A stretch of DNA of 12,314 nucleotides from Eggerthellaceae bacterium. Its GTDB lineage: Bacteria; Actinomycetota; Coriobacteriia; Coriobacteriales; Eggerthellaceae. The notes under the pieces were generated by a model, which was not told the DNA's origin, made no database searches, and worked only from the letters and a program-made list of their open reading frames with translations. The position numbers and the translations under genes were made by a program. Every line of letters starts with the position of its first letter. The stretch's first letter is position 1. The stretch covers positions 1 to 12,314 of the forward strand of contig CAADXT010000062.1 in assembly GCA_900753095.1 (NCBI GenBank), in the 5' to 3' direction. This document shows positions 1-6,471 of the stretch, piece after piece.

Positions 1-578
1 AATGCTGTGCACTTGATTGCCCTCCTTCCATCCTCGTATCGATACCGGTGCAGAATTGGAACAACGAGCTTACGCCCTGGGAGTGCGAAGGGCTGTTCGC
101 TGGAGACGAGCCTTTTCATGGCAATGCCCACCAGCAGCTCTCCTGGCTTGAAAGCGCCATCCCCCGCATCGAGGAAAGCCTAGGGGCGGCACCTTCCCAT
201 AGGGTCCTTGCAGGCTATTCCCTTGCAGGGCTTTTCGCCGCATGGGCCCCTTTCAACACTGCGCTCTTCGACAGCATAGCCAGCGCATCGGGCTCGCTGT
301 GGTATCCCGATTTCTGCGATTACGTGAAAAGGACTCTCTTTGCGAAGAGCCCCCAATGCGCCTACTTTTCCCTTGGGTCCAAGGAAGCTCGCACCCCAAG
401 TCGGTTGCTGCGCAACGTTGCCGCAGGAACAAGCAGCGTGGTTTCGTCGTTTCAAGAGAGGGGCATTGAAACCGTGTTCGAGTCAAACCCGGGGAACCAT
501 TTCAAGGAGCCCGACTTGCGCATGGCGAAAGGTATCTGCTGGGTTCTTCGCCATCTTCAGCCCTCAGGCGCTTATTGA
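1..578 (+). CDS. alpha/beta-hydrolase esterase (5' end outside window)
   Basis: The reading frame starting at base 3 is open to the left edge, so the gene is 5'-truncated by the window. The GTG at 48 is probably internal, because residues just before it (ILVSIPV) continue smoothly into the conserved-looking stretch with NWNNELTPWECEG. The W..ELTPW motif and the nucleophile elbow GYSLAG (Ser codon at 219-221) fit the IroE-like/putative esterase group of alpha/beta hydrolases, which cleave ester bonds, often in the cytoplasm. A Gly-Asn-His near the C-terminus is the probable catalytic His; the acid residue is not certain. About 192 residues are visible before the TGA at 576-578, so roughly the N-terminal third to quarter is missing. 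The substrate cannot be told from sequence. The next gene starts 106 bp downstream on the same strand, with a possible promoter of its own. Confidence 0.75.
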   Translation, partial: CCALDCPPSILVSIPVQNWNNELTPWECEGLFAGDEPFHGNAHQQLSWLESAIPRIEESLGAAPSHRVLAGYSLAGLFAAWAPFNTALFDSIASASGSLWYPDFCDYVKRTLFAKSPQCAYFSLGSKEARTPSRLLRNVAAGTSSVVSSFQERGIETVFESNPGNHFKEPDLRMAKGICWVLRHLQPSGAY

Positions 579-603
579 TAGCCGCAATATTTAACGTTTT
601 AGT
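575..603 (+). promoter_or_regulatory. possible promoter for the nitroreductase gene
   Basis: TTGATA (575-580), overlapping the esterase stop codon, lies 17 bp from TTTAGT (598-603). The -35 box matches consensus at 5 of 6 positions and the -10 box at 4 of 6. Transcription would begin near 610 and give a leader of about 75 nt. This is only a consensus match; read-through from the esterase gene is equally possible. Confidence 0.3.
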
Positions 604-616
604 AAATTGACCTGCC

Positions 617-635
617 CTTGCGGTGAATCCGCAAG
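617..635 (+). other. stem-loop in the esterase-nitroreductase gap
   Basis: CTTGCGG (617-623) and CCGCAAG (629-635) form a perfect 7-bp stem with a 5-nt loop. No T tract follows, so it is not a standard intrinsic terminator. It could be an mRNA 3'-end stabiliser for the esterase transcript or a leader hairpin of the nitroreductase mRNA. A second, smaller hairpin (GTCG/CGAC, 649-660) lies between it and the ribosome binding site. Confidence 0.4.
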
Positions 636-684
636 CAGAACCGTTATCGTCGGTAGCGACAAAAATCCAACCGAAAGGCCCCGC

Positions 685-1197
685 ATGGAGTTCAAAGAAG
701 TAATTGAAGACCGTTATTCCTGCAAGCATTTCAAGGAAGAGCCCGTTGCCGAACCCGCGTTGAACGCCATTCTCGAAGCAGGGCGCGTTGCGCCAACCGC
801 GAAGAACCTGCAAGAGCAGCACACTTATGTAGTGCAATCGCCGGAAAAGCTCGCTCTTATCGACGAGCTAACGCCTTGCCGCTACGGAGCGCCCACCGTG
901 CTGGTGGTAGCCTTCGACAAGGAAAACGTGTTCACCTATCCTGGCGAGAATCGCAACTCGGGCATCGAAGATGCCACCATCGTGGCTACCCATATGCTGC
1001 TTGCCGCCAAGAATGCCGGCGTTGACAGCTGCTGGATCAACTTCTTCAATCCCGAAGAAGCCGCGCTGAAGCTCGGCTTGCCGGAAAACGAGGAAGTGCT
1101 GATGATGCTCGACCTTGGCTATGCCGCCGAAAACGGCAAACCGCTCGCAAACCATGCAAGCCGCAAGCCCCTCAGCGAAACCGTCACCTTCATCTAA
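685..1197 (+). CDS. nitroreductase family protein
   Basis: Encodes a 170-residue FMN-dependent oxidoreductase-like protein of the nitroreductase superfamily, a group of cytoplasmic NAD(P)H-dependent enzymes that reduce nitro compounds, quinones or flavins. The start chosen is ATG 685, because GAAAGG (673-678) sits at ribosome-binding distance and the protein then begins MEFKEVIEDRYSCKHF, matching the family's opening Arg-x-Ser-x-(R/K)-x-F phosphate-binding motif. A longer frame opens at TTG 607 but adds residues unlike the family. Further family signs are LEAGRVAPTAKNLQ, the helix with THMLLAAKNAGVDSCWINFF, and a C-terminal LGYA segment. It is at the short end for the family. The true substrate is unknown. 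The gene is followed at once by a strong hairpin terminator. Confidence 0.88.
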   Translation: MEFKEVIEDRYSCKHFKEEPVAEPALNAILEAGRVAPTAKNLQEQHTYVVQSPEKLALIDELTPCRYGAPTVLVVAFDKENVFTYPGENRNSGIEDATIVATHMLLAAKNAGVDSCWINFFNPEEAALKLGLPENEEVLMMLDLGYAAENGKPLANHASRKPLSETVTFI

Positions 1198-1203
1198 TCA
1201 AAT

Positions 1204-1234
1204 GCGCCCAAAAGGAACTGTCCCTTTTGGGCGC
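1204..1234. terminator. bidirectional hairpin terminator
   Basis: GCGCCCAAAAGG (1204-1215) and CCTTTTGGGCGC (1223-1234) are a perfect 12-bp inverted repeat with a 7-nt loop. It lies in the 46-bp gap between the converging nitroreductase and ygiQ-like genes and probably ends both transcripts. The T-rich part is inside the stem and the flanking T tracts are weak on both strands (TTCGTTGTC on plus), so termination may depend mainly on stem strength. Confidence 0.7.
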
Positions 1235-1243
1235 TTCGTTGTC

Positions 1244-3373
1244 TCAGCGCTTCGAGCCTTGTCGGCGGATACCGCCTTTGCTGCCCGCTGCCTTGTTGGG
1301 GCCACGGCCCTGACCCTTGAAGGAATTATTCGGCGAATGAGGCTTGCCCTTCTTCTGCTGGAGAGCCTCGCGGAACTGGCGCTGACTCGAGCCTTTCACC
1401 CCATTTCGCTCTCCCCTTTTACGGTTTGAGCTTTCTGCGCCTTCCTTGCGGTTGCGCTCCTGCTTGCCCTTGATGCCCGCCTTGCCGTTTCCTGCCCGCT
1501 GGTTGCCAGAAGCAGCTGCGCCCTTTCGGGAACCGCCCGATGCGCCTTTCTTGTTCTTCCCCTTGCCAGGGCCCTTATCGGGACGGACAAGGCACTTCTT
1601 CTCAAAGCCGATAAGGTCTTCCCTGCCGGCTTCCTTCAGCGCCTCGATAACCAGCCTGCGGTTCTTCGGGTTGCGGTACTGGATAAGCGCGCGTTGCATC
1701 GCCTTCTCATGCGGCGTGCGCGGGCAGTACACCTCTTTCATGGTGCGCGGGTCTACCCCGGTGTAGTAGATGCACGTGGAAATCGTGCTGGGCGTTGGGT
1801 AGAAATCCTGCACCTGCTCGGGGTTGAAGCCCATGTCGCGGCAGAATTCCGCAAGCTCAACGGCCTCCTTCAGCGTAGAGCCAGGATGCGAGCTCATCAG
1901 GTACGGCACCACGAACTGCTTCAAGCCCAGTTTCTTGTTGGCGGCCTCGAAGCGGCGGACGAACTCCTGATAGGTGTCGTTGCTCGGCTTGCCCATAACC
2001 TGCAGCACCTCATCGCACACATGCTCGGGTGCCAGGCGCAGCTGGCCCGAAACATGATGCTCGGCCAGCTCATCGATGAACTCATCGGCATGCTTGTCGA
2101 GCAGCACGTAATCGAAGCGCAGGCCGCTGCGCACAAACACCTTCTTCACGCCTGGCAGCGCGCGCAATGCACGCAGCACCTCAAGGTAATCGCGATTGTC
2201 AACCTGCAGGCTTCGGCACGGCTTCGGTGCCAAGCAGCGTTTTGCGCGGCACGCGCCCTTTTCAAGCTGCTTTGGGCAAGCAGGCTTGCGGAAGTTGGCC
2301 GTCGGGCCGCCCACATCGTTTATGTATCCCTTGAAGTCCGGATCGTGGATAATGGTCTCCGCCTCTTCCAGCAAGCTTTCCTTGCTGCGGCTTTGGATAA
2401 TGCGCCCCTGATGAAATGCCAGCGAGCAGAATGCGCACTCGCCGATGCAGCCACGGTTGCTGGTTAGGCTGAACTTCACCTCGTTGATTGCGGGAATGCC
2501 GCCGGCGGCCTCGTACATGGGATGGTACGTGCGCTCGTAGGGCAAACGGTACACCGCATCGAACTCCGCTGTGCTAAGCGGCGTGCTCGGCGGATTCTGA
2601 ACCACGTACAAGTTGTCCTGCTCATAGGGCTCTACCAGGCATTTTCCGCTGAACGGGTCAAGGTTGCGGTACTGAAGGCGGAAGCTTTCGGCATACTTCA
2701 GCTTATCGGCCTGCATCTCTTCCCACGAAGGCAGGACGACGCGCTCTTCCGCAACGCCCTCCAGCTCATGGGAGCGAAAGGCCGTGCCCTCGATCCACGT
2801 GATTTGGTCTACGGGGATGCCTGCGTTCAGCGCATCGGCGATGGCAACAATCGACTTTTCGCCCATGCCGTAGCTCACCATGTCGGCACCGCTGTCGAGC
2901 AGGACCGATCGCTTCATCTTGTCGGCCCAGTAATCGTAATGGGCAAGGCGGCGAAGCGACGCTTCCACACCACCCACGATAAGCGGCACGTCCTTGTAGG
3001 TACGGCGGATGAGGTTGCCGTACACCACCGAGGCATGGTCGGGACGCAAGCCCATTTGGCCACCCGGCGAGTAGAAATCGCGGTTACGGTGCTTCTTGGC
3101 AACGGTGTAGTGGCACACCATGGAGTCCATGTTGCCGGCACTCACCAAAAAGGCCAAGCGCGGCTTGCCAAGCACATCGATGCTTGCGGGATCGTGCCAA
3201 TCGGGCTGGGCGATAACACCCACCTTGTAGCCGTTCGCCTCAAGCAAGCGCGTGATGATGGCCATGCCGAACGAGGAATGATCAACATACGCATCGCCGC
3301 ACACGAACACGAAATCGCACTGATCCCAACCGCGCTCTTCCATATCGGCACGGCTCACCGGCAAGAACGCCAT
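1244..3373 (-). CDS. YgiQ/UPF0313 family radical SAM protein with basic tail
   Basis: Encodes a 709-residue radical S-adenosylmethionine protein of the YgiQ family, whose reaction is not established. The start chosen is ATG 3373: AGGAAGGGG lies just upstream and the protein opens MAFLPVSRADMEERGWDQ, the usual N-terminus of the family, followed by a GDAYVDHSSFG motif. An in-frame ATG at 3499 would add 42 unrelated residues. The 4Fe-4S/SAM motif is CIGECAFC (Cys 309, 313, 316). A second cysteine group (Cys 366, 375, 380, 386) may bind another metal. The core ends near residue 597. The last ~110 residues are rich in Lys, Arg, Gly, Ser and Asn and look disordered and strongly basic, suggesting contact with RNA or another polyanion; that is inference. 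The gene is transcribed alone, between convergent and divergent neighbours. Confidence 0.93.
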   Translation of the reverse strand: MAFLPVSRADMEERGWDQCDFVFVCGDAYVDHSSFGMAIITRLLEANGYKVGVIAQPDWHDPASIDVLGKPRLAFLVSAGNMDSMVCHYTVAKKHRNRDFYSPGGQMGLRPDHASVVYGNLIRRTYKDVPLIVGGVEASLRRLAHYDYWADKMKRSVLLDSGADMVSYGMGEKSIVAIADALNAGIPVDQITWIEGTAFRSHELEGVAEERVVLPSWEEMQADKLKYAESFRLQYRNLDPFSGKCLVEPYEQDNLYVVQNPPSTPLSTAEFDAVYRLPYERTYHPMYEAAGGIPAINEVKFSLTSNRGCIGECAFCSLAFHQGRIIQSRSKESLLEEAETIIHDPDFKGYINDVGGPTANFRKPACPKQLEKGACRAKRCLAPKPCRSLQVDNRDYLEVLRALRALPGVKKVFVRSGLRFDYVLLDKHADEFIDELAEHHVSGQLRLAPEHVCDEVLQVMGKPSNDTYQEFVRRFEAANKKLGLKQFVVPYLMSSHPGSTLKEAVELAEFCRDMGFNPEQVQDFYPTPSTISTCIYYTGVDPRTMKEVYCPRTPHEKAMQRALIQYRNPKNRRLVIEALKEAGREDLIGFEKKCLVRPDKGPGKGKNKKGASGGSRKGAAASGNQRAGNGKAGIKGKQERNRKEGAESSNRKRGERNGVKGSSQRQFREALQQKKGKPHSPNNSFKGQGRGPNKAAGSKGGIRRQGSKR

Positions 3374-3506
3374 CGTGCACCCCTTCCTCAGCAAATCTGT
3401 CATAGAGTAAGCGATATAACGCAGCCCGAGAAGCTTGCGCCTGCCTTTACCGCATAAATAATTTTCGGGTGTACACCAGACCACCCACATAGGCACCAAT
3501 AGCTCA

Positions 3507-3515
3507 TGTTACAAT
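3507..3515 (+). promoter_or_regulatory. extended -10 promoter element
   Basis: TGTTACAAT is an extended -10 box (TGn followed by TACAAT at 3510-3515). No good -35 hexamer stands upstream, as is common for extended -10 promoters. Transcription would start near 3522, directly ahead of two terminator-like hairpins and about 330 bp before the clpP-like start. Support is a motif match only. Confidence 0.4.
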
Positions 3516-3529
3516 ACGAACGCACCCGT

Positions 3530-3549
3530 TAGGCGAATGCCTATTTTTT
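3530..3549 (+). terminator. terminator-like hairpin 1 with T6 tract
   Basis: TAGGC (3530-3534), loop GAAT, GCCTA (3539-3543), then six T (3544-3549). The 5-bp stem is short but the T tract is perfect. No plus-strand gene lies upstream, so its target would be a short RNA begun at the 3507-3515 promoter, or antisense transcription through the ygiQ-like gene. Confidence 0.45.
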
Positions 3550-3578
3550 AGCCGCACCAAAACGAGCAAGCCGGCTCT

Positions 3579-3600
3579 CCTCGCGTTAAGCGGGGTTTTT
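3579..3600 (+). terminator. terminator-like hairpin 2 with T5 tract
   Basis: CCTCGC (3579-3584), loop GTTAA, GCGGGG (3590-3595), then five T (3596-3600). The stem is 6 bp including one G-U pair. The T tracts of this hairpin and of hairpin 1 are both followed by nearly the same bases: TTTTTAGCCGCAC at 3545 and TTTTTAGCGGCAC at 3596, a direct repeat 51 bp apart with one mismatch. The tandem arrangement suggests duplicated terminators or a two-step attenuator. Confidence 0.5.
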
Positions 3601-3854
3601 AGCGGCACATATCTCTTCATACAACCGAATACCAGGAAATGTATATGCACCTTCCAAGGGGCCACTGTGCGCATTTTCATCTGCTTCGCAAGGGTTTCAT
3701 CCCTGCCAAGCACGGCAACTGCTCACACTGCGACCAGAGGGCTTAGGTCTGCACGCTCACTTCGCCTAAGGCGACGCGCTTTGCAAAACCGTCTTGGATG
3801 ATGCAGCCATATTTCCCTACGCGGTATTTGCCGCATCAAACGAAAGGAACGCTC

Positions 3855-4448
3855 ATGGAGTGCCCTTCTGCCTACTCGCCTTTGGTAATGAAGGAAACCT
3901 GCGAAGGCCTGCGCTTATTCGACATACGCGACGAGATGCTTGCCGCACGTGAGCTGGAGCTAACCGGAGCAATCAGCTCGGAGTCGGTGTCGTGCGCCGT
4001 CCGCAGCCTGCTTCACCTGCAAAAGCAAGATGCGCATTCCCCCATCACGCTGTTCATCAACAGCCCAGGCGGCGAAGTGCAGTCGGGGCTGGCGCTTTAC
4101 GACGTGATGCAGGCGATAAGCTGCCCCGTTCGTACCGTATGCCTGGGTATGGCGGCAAGCATGGCGGCCCTGCTCTTCATTGCGGGCAGCACTCGCGAAA
4201 TGCTGCCCCATAGCCGCGTGATGATCCACGATCCGCTCATTGGCGGCGGCATTGGCGGCAGCGCCCTTTCCGTGAAGGCACGTGCCGACGATCTGATGCG
4301 CATACGAGACGTAACCGCCCAGGTGATAGCCCAGCACACGCACATGAGCCTCGAAAAGGTGTTCGAGCTTACCGCAAAGGACACGTACTTCGAGGCCGAA
4401 GAGGCTGTGGCAGCCGGCCTTGCCGACCGCATCGTCACTTCATTGTAA
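3855..4448 (+). CDS. ClpP-like serine peptidase (family S14)
   Basis: Encodes a 197-residue homologue of the ClpP proteolytic subunit, which normally forms a two-ring 14-mer chamber and degrades proteins fed by an AAA+ unfoldase in the cytoplasm. ATG 3855 is preferred because GAAAGGA (3842-3848) lies 6 bp upstream; the in-frame ATG at 3798 lacks such a site. The catalytic triad looks complete: Ser102 in GMAASMA, His125 in MIHDPL, Asp176 in AKDTYF. FINSPGGEV and ELTGAI are also family hallmarks. It differs from housekeeping ClpP at the N-terminus (axial-pore region) and has a Gly-rich IGGGIGGS stretch after His125. No ClpX, ClpA or ClpC gene is adjacent. It heads an operon with a VirD4-like ATPase, so it is probably an accessory ClpP with a special partner or substrate. 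Confidence 0.88.
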   Translation: MECPSAYSPLVMKETCEGLRLFDIRDEMLAARELELTGAISSESVSCAVRSLLHLQKQDAHSPITLFINSPGGEVQSGLALYDVMQAISCPVRTVCLGMAASMAALLFIAGSTREMLPHSRVMIHDPLIGGGIGGSALSVKARADDLMRIRDVTAQVIAQHTHMSLEKVFELTAKDTYFEAEEAVAAGLADRIVTSL

Positions 4449-4470
4449 GTAGCAAAAACCGCACCTTAAC

Positions 4471-4489
4471 CCTACGGGCAGCCCGTAGG
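4471..4489 (+). other. perfect stem-loop between clpP-like and virD4-like genes
   Basis: CCTACGGG (4471-4478) and CCCGTAGG (4482-4489) form an 8-bp GC-rich stem with a 3-nt loop in the 67-bp gap between the two genes. No T tract follows. It may partly reduce read-through, protect the mRNA end, or be a palindromic protein-binding site. The ribosome binding site of the next gene (4504-4510) lies just beyond. Confidence 0.5.
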
Positions 4490-4515
4490 CCACGTATACA
4501 TCCGAAGGAGAGCTT

Positions 4516-5880
4516 ATGAACACGAAGAGCGCATGCTTCAACCCCACCAGCCGCAAAGCCTATCAAGGAAAATTGATACTCACGAAAAACCACTCCGCCG
4601 AAACGGATATCTGGCAAACCCGCATGAACAACAATGTTTTGGTGCTGGGGTGCTCTGGCAGCGGCAAAACGCGCAACCACCTGAAGCCGAACCTCCTGCA
4701 ATGCAACGGCTCGTACATCGTGCTGGACACCAAAGGCAGCCTATATGAGGAAATGGGAGCCTACCTAGCCCTGCAGGGCTACCGGGTAGACCAGCTCGAT
4801 TTCACCACCATGGGCGGCACCTGCGGATACGATCCGCTTCACCAAGTGCGCATCGAAGATGGCATGCCCAACCAGCAGGACATGATCGCCATCGCCAGCG
4901 CCGTCTGCCCTAAGGAAGAGCAGAAATCCGACCCGTTTTGGGGGCTTGCGGCCGCGAACTACCTCACCAGCTACATCGCTTACGTGTTCGAGGCGCTGCC
5001 CGAGCAAGAATGGAGCATGGCCTCGGTGATAAAGCTGTTCGAAAAAGGCCAGGGAAAGCTGGTGCACCTGTTCGGCGACTTGGAAACACGCAATCCTGAG
5101 AGCTACGCTGCGGCGCTGTACAACCGGGCCAAGGCAACCTGCGGTGCCGAGAAGATGCATTCGAGCATCCTGGGCATCATTGCGGCGAACCTGCTGCCCT
5201 TTGGTTTCAAAGGAGCACTTGAGGCATATGCCAACCCCAACCGAGTAGACTTCGCATCGTTCGGACGTGAAAAGCGAGCCCTTTTCGTTACCGTGGACGA
5301 CATGGACCACAGCCTTGATGGCCTTACCAGCCTGTTCGTCCAGCAGGCGTTCACCCATCTGTGCTCCAGCGCCGACCATGATTACCCCGAGAAGCGCCTT
5401 AGTGTTCCCGTGCGCTTCATCTTGGACGATTTTGCCAACCTGCATTTGCCACACATTGACGACGTTTTGTCGGTAATCCGCAGCCGAGAGATAAGTTGCA
5501 CCATCATCTGCCAAACGGTAAGCCAACTCGAAGCCCGCTACGGCATGGCGGAAGCGAACTCAATCATCGGCAACTGCGACAGGCAGATGGTGCTTGCCGT
5601 GCAAGACGAAGCAACCGCGCGCTACTTCAGCACCCGCGCCAACAAGCCCGCAACATATCTGCTGGAAACGCCCGCCAACAAATGGTGGCTCTTTGAGCGC
5701 GGCAAGCGCGGCGTGCTCGACGATGCGTACCAATTGGAAATGCATCCCGAATACCCCTTTCTTCAGGCTATTTGCGAACGCAAGTATCAGCTGAACGACG
5801 ACAACCAGTTCGAGCTCGCCTTCGACAAAGAGCTGTTCGACGAGATAGAGAGGGAAACCCGCGATTACTTCGCTGCGTAG
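4516..5880 (+). CDS. VirD4/TraG-family coupling ATPase lacking membrane segments
   Basis: Encodes a 454-residue RecA-fold ATPase of the type IV secretion coupling-protein family (conjugative DNA transfer, TraG/TraD type). Start ATG 4516 follows GAAGGAG (4504-4510). Walker A is GCSGSGKT (45-52). Next comes the family stretch around IVLDTKGSLYEEMG (68-81). Walker B is FILDDFANL (301-309), with Asp305 where the family usually has Glu. RSREIS (322-327), the Gln-containing strand near 333-338 and IIGNCD (350-355) also match. Typical family members begin with two or more transmembrane helices; this one starts almost at the nucleotide-binding domain and has no hydrophobic N-terminus, so it should be soluble. 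No relaxase, VirB4 or pilus gene is nearby. In the operon with clpP-like and an unknown gene, it may move DNA or protein for a non-conjugative purpose. A decayed or mobile-element-derived coupling protein is the alternative. Confidence 0.88.
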   Translation: MNTKSACFNPTSRKAYQGKLILTKNHSAETDIWQTRMNNNVLVLGCSGSGKTRNHLKPNLLQCNGSYIVLDTKGSLYEEMGAYLALQGYRVDQLDFTTMGGTCGYDPLHQVRIEDGMPNQQDMIAIASAVCPKEEQKSDPFWGLAAANYLTSYIAYVFEALPEQEWSMASVIKLFEKGQGKLVHLFGDLETRNPESYAAALYNRAKATCGAEKMHSSILGIIAANLLPFGFKGALEAYANPNRVDFASFGREKRALFVTVDDMDHSLDGLTSLFVQQAFTHLCSSADHDYPEKRLSVPVRFILDDFANLHLPHIDDVLSVIRSREISCTIICQTVSQLEARYGMAEANSIIGNCDRQMVLAVQDEATARYFSTRANKPATYLLETPANKWWLFERGKRGVLDDAYQLEMHPEYPFLQAICERKYQLNDDNQFELAFDKELFDEIERETRDYFAA

Positions 5881-5892
5881 AAAGGAAGGGCG

Positions 5893-6459
5893 ATGAGCAA
5901 CCAGCCAAGCAACGAAAAGAGCACTCTCGATTCGCTTATCGAAGGAGCCGAGGAGAACGCAGCAGAGCACAAGCTGGAGCGCTTCTACGAAGAGCGTTTG
6001 AAGGAATTCAAGGTGTCGGAAGTATACCTTGCCCATGCCGACCTGCTTATCGAGTTGGTTGAGCCGCTGCGAGCGCTTCTGCCGACGCAAGAGCAATACC
6101 ATGCCTACGCCAATCAGGGGCCCGCAGGAAACAGCCGTTCGCTAGAGGGGATGCGCCGCTTGAAGAACCCCGCTATCGTCACCGTGCATGAAGCCCGTCT
6201 TTCCGAGAAAGAGGACGACCACTCATGGCGCAACATGACCGATGAATCTTGGAACGGGCTGATCAACAGCGTGGATTTCATAAAAGATTTCTGGGAAGAA
6301 AACGAATCAGCCGACACGCTGAGCCTGGCAAAGGCGATTATCCTGCACACCGTGCTCTACAACGAAGAGCTGTGCGAAACCGTGTTCCGCGAAGCCTCGG
6401 AAATGGTGCGCATCATGCAGATTCCCGCCAGCGACCTGAAAGCATGGAAGGACCACTAG
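5893..6459 (+). CDS. acidic protein of unknown function, third gene of clpP/virD4 operon
   Basis: Encodes a 188-residue protein that I do not recognise. Start ATG 5893 follows AAAGGAAGG (5882-5890), only 12 bp after the virD4-like stop, so it is almost certainly co-transcribed. It is acidic and predicted mainly helical: the first ~60 residues are rich in Glu, Lys and Leu, and the segment near 139-170 (TLSLAKAIILHTVLYNEELCETVFREA) is another likely helix. There is no signal peptide, no long hydrophobic segment, and no cysteine-pair or known catalytic motif. It may be an adaptor, substrate or regulatory subunit for the ATPase or peptidase encoded upstream; that is guesswork from position. It ends convergently 9 bp from the stop codon of the McrC-like nuclease gene. 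Confidence 0.8.
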   Translation: MSNQPSNEKSTLDSLIEGAEENAAEHKLERFYEERLKEFKVSEVYLAHADLLIELVEPLRALLPTQEQYHAYANQGPAGNSRSLEGMRRLKNPAIVTVHEARLSEKEDDHSWRNMTDESWNGLINSVDFIKDFWEENESADTLSLAKAIILHTVLYNEELCETVFREASEMVRIMQIPASDLKAWKDH

Positions 6460-6471
6460 GGACTATCCCTA
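6457..6471. other. palindrome formed by two convergent stop codons
   Basis: TAGGGA (6457-6462) and TCCCTA (6466-6471) form a perfect 6-bp inverted repeat around CTA. The plus-strand gene stops at TAG 6457-6459 and the minus-strand gene at TAG 6471-6469, so each arm begins with one gene's stop codon. It could act as a weak terminator in both directions, but there is no T tract. Confidence 0.35.

Larger units (their letters stand above)
3374..3854. other. long structured intergenic region between ygiQ-like and clpP-like genes
   Basis: No convincing gene is present in these 480 bp on either strand. It must hold the promoter of the minus-strand ygiQ-like gene; one weak candidate is TTGTAA (3515-3510 on minus) with TATGTG 17 bp on. 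It also holds the promoter or leader of the plus-strand clpP-like operon. Beyond the two terminator-like hairpins listed separately, further short stems are AGGG/CCCT (3691-3704) and TCGCC/GGCGA (3762-3774). A 6-bp pair CTTAGG (3742-3747)/CCTAAG (3765-3770) overlaps the second stem and excludes it. No known riboswitch, tRNA, SRP RNA, 6S or tmRNA signature was recognised. Confidence 0.6.

Noticed and set aside
48..50. GTG 48 as the true start of the esterase gene
   Set aside because: The frame is open to the window edge and the upstream residues look like the preceding beta strand of the fold, and at 176 residues the protein would lack its N-terminal strands.
2522..3457. A 311-codon open frame on the plus strand
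   Set aside because: Antisense to the conserved part of the YgiQ-like protein, with no family resemblance.
3374..3499. Longer N-terminus for the YgiQ-like protein starting at 3499
   Set aside because: The extra 42 residues do not match the family opening, and a strong ribosome binding site marks the start at 3373.
3504..3713. A 69-codon frame on the minus strand in the ygiQ-clpP gap
   Set aside because: No ribosome binding site, no recognisable motif, and it covers the terminator-like hairpins, so it is probably not coding.
3855..5880. Reading the ClpP/VirD4 genes as part of an integrative conjugative element
   Set aside because: No relaxase, VirB4, VirB6, pilus, integrase or excisionase gene is present in the window, though such genes could exist elsewhere in the genome.
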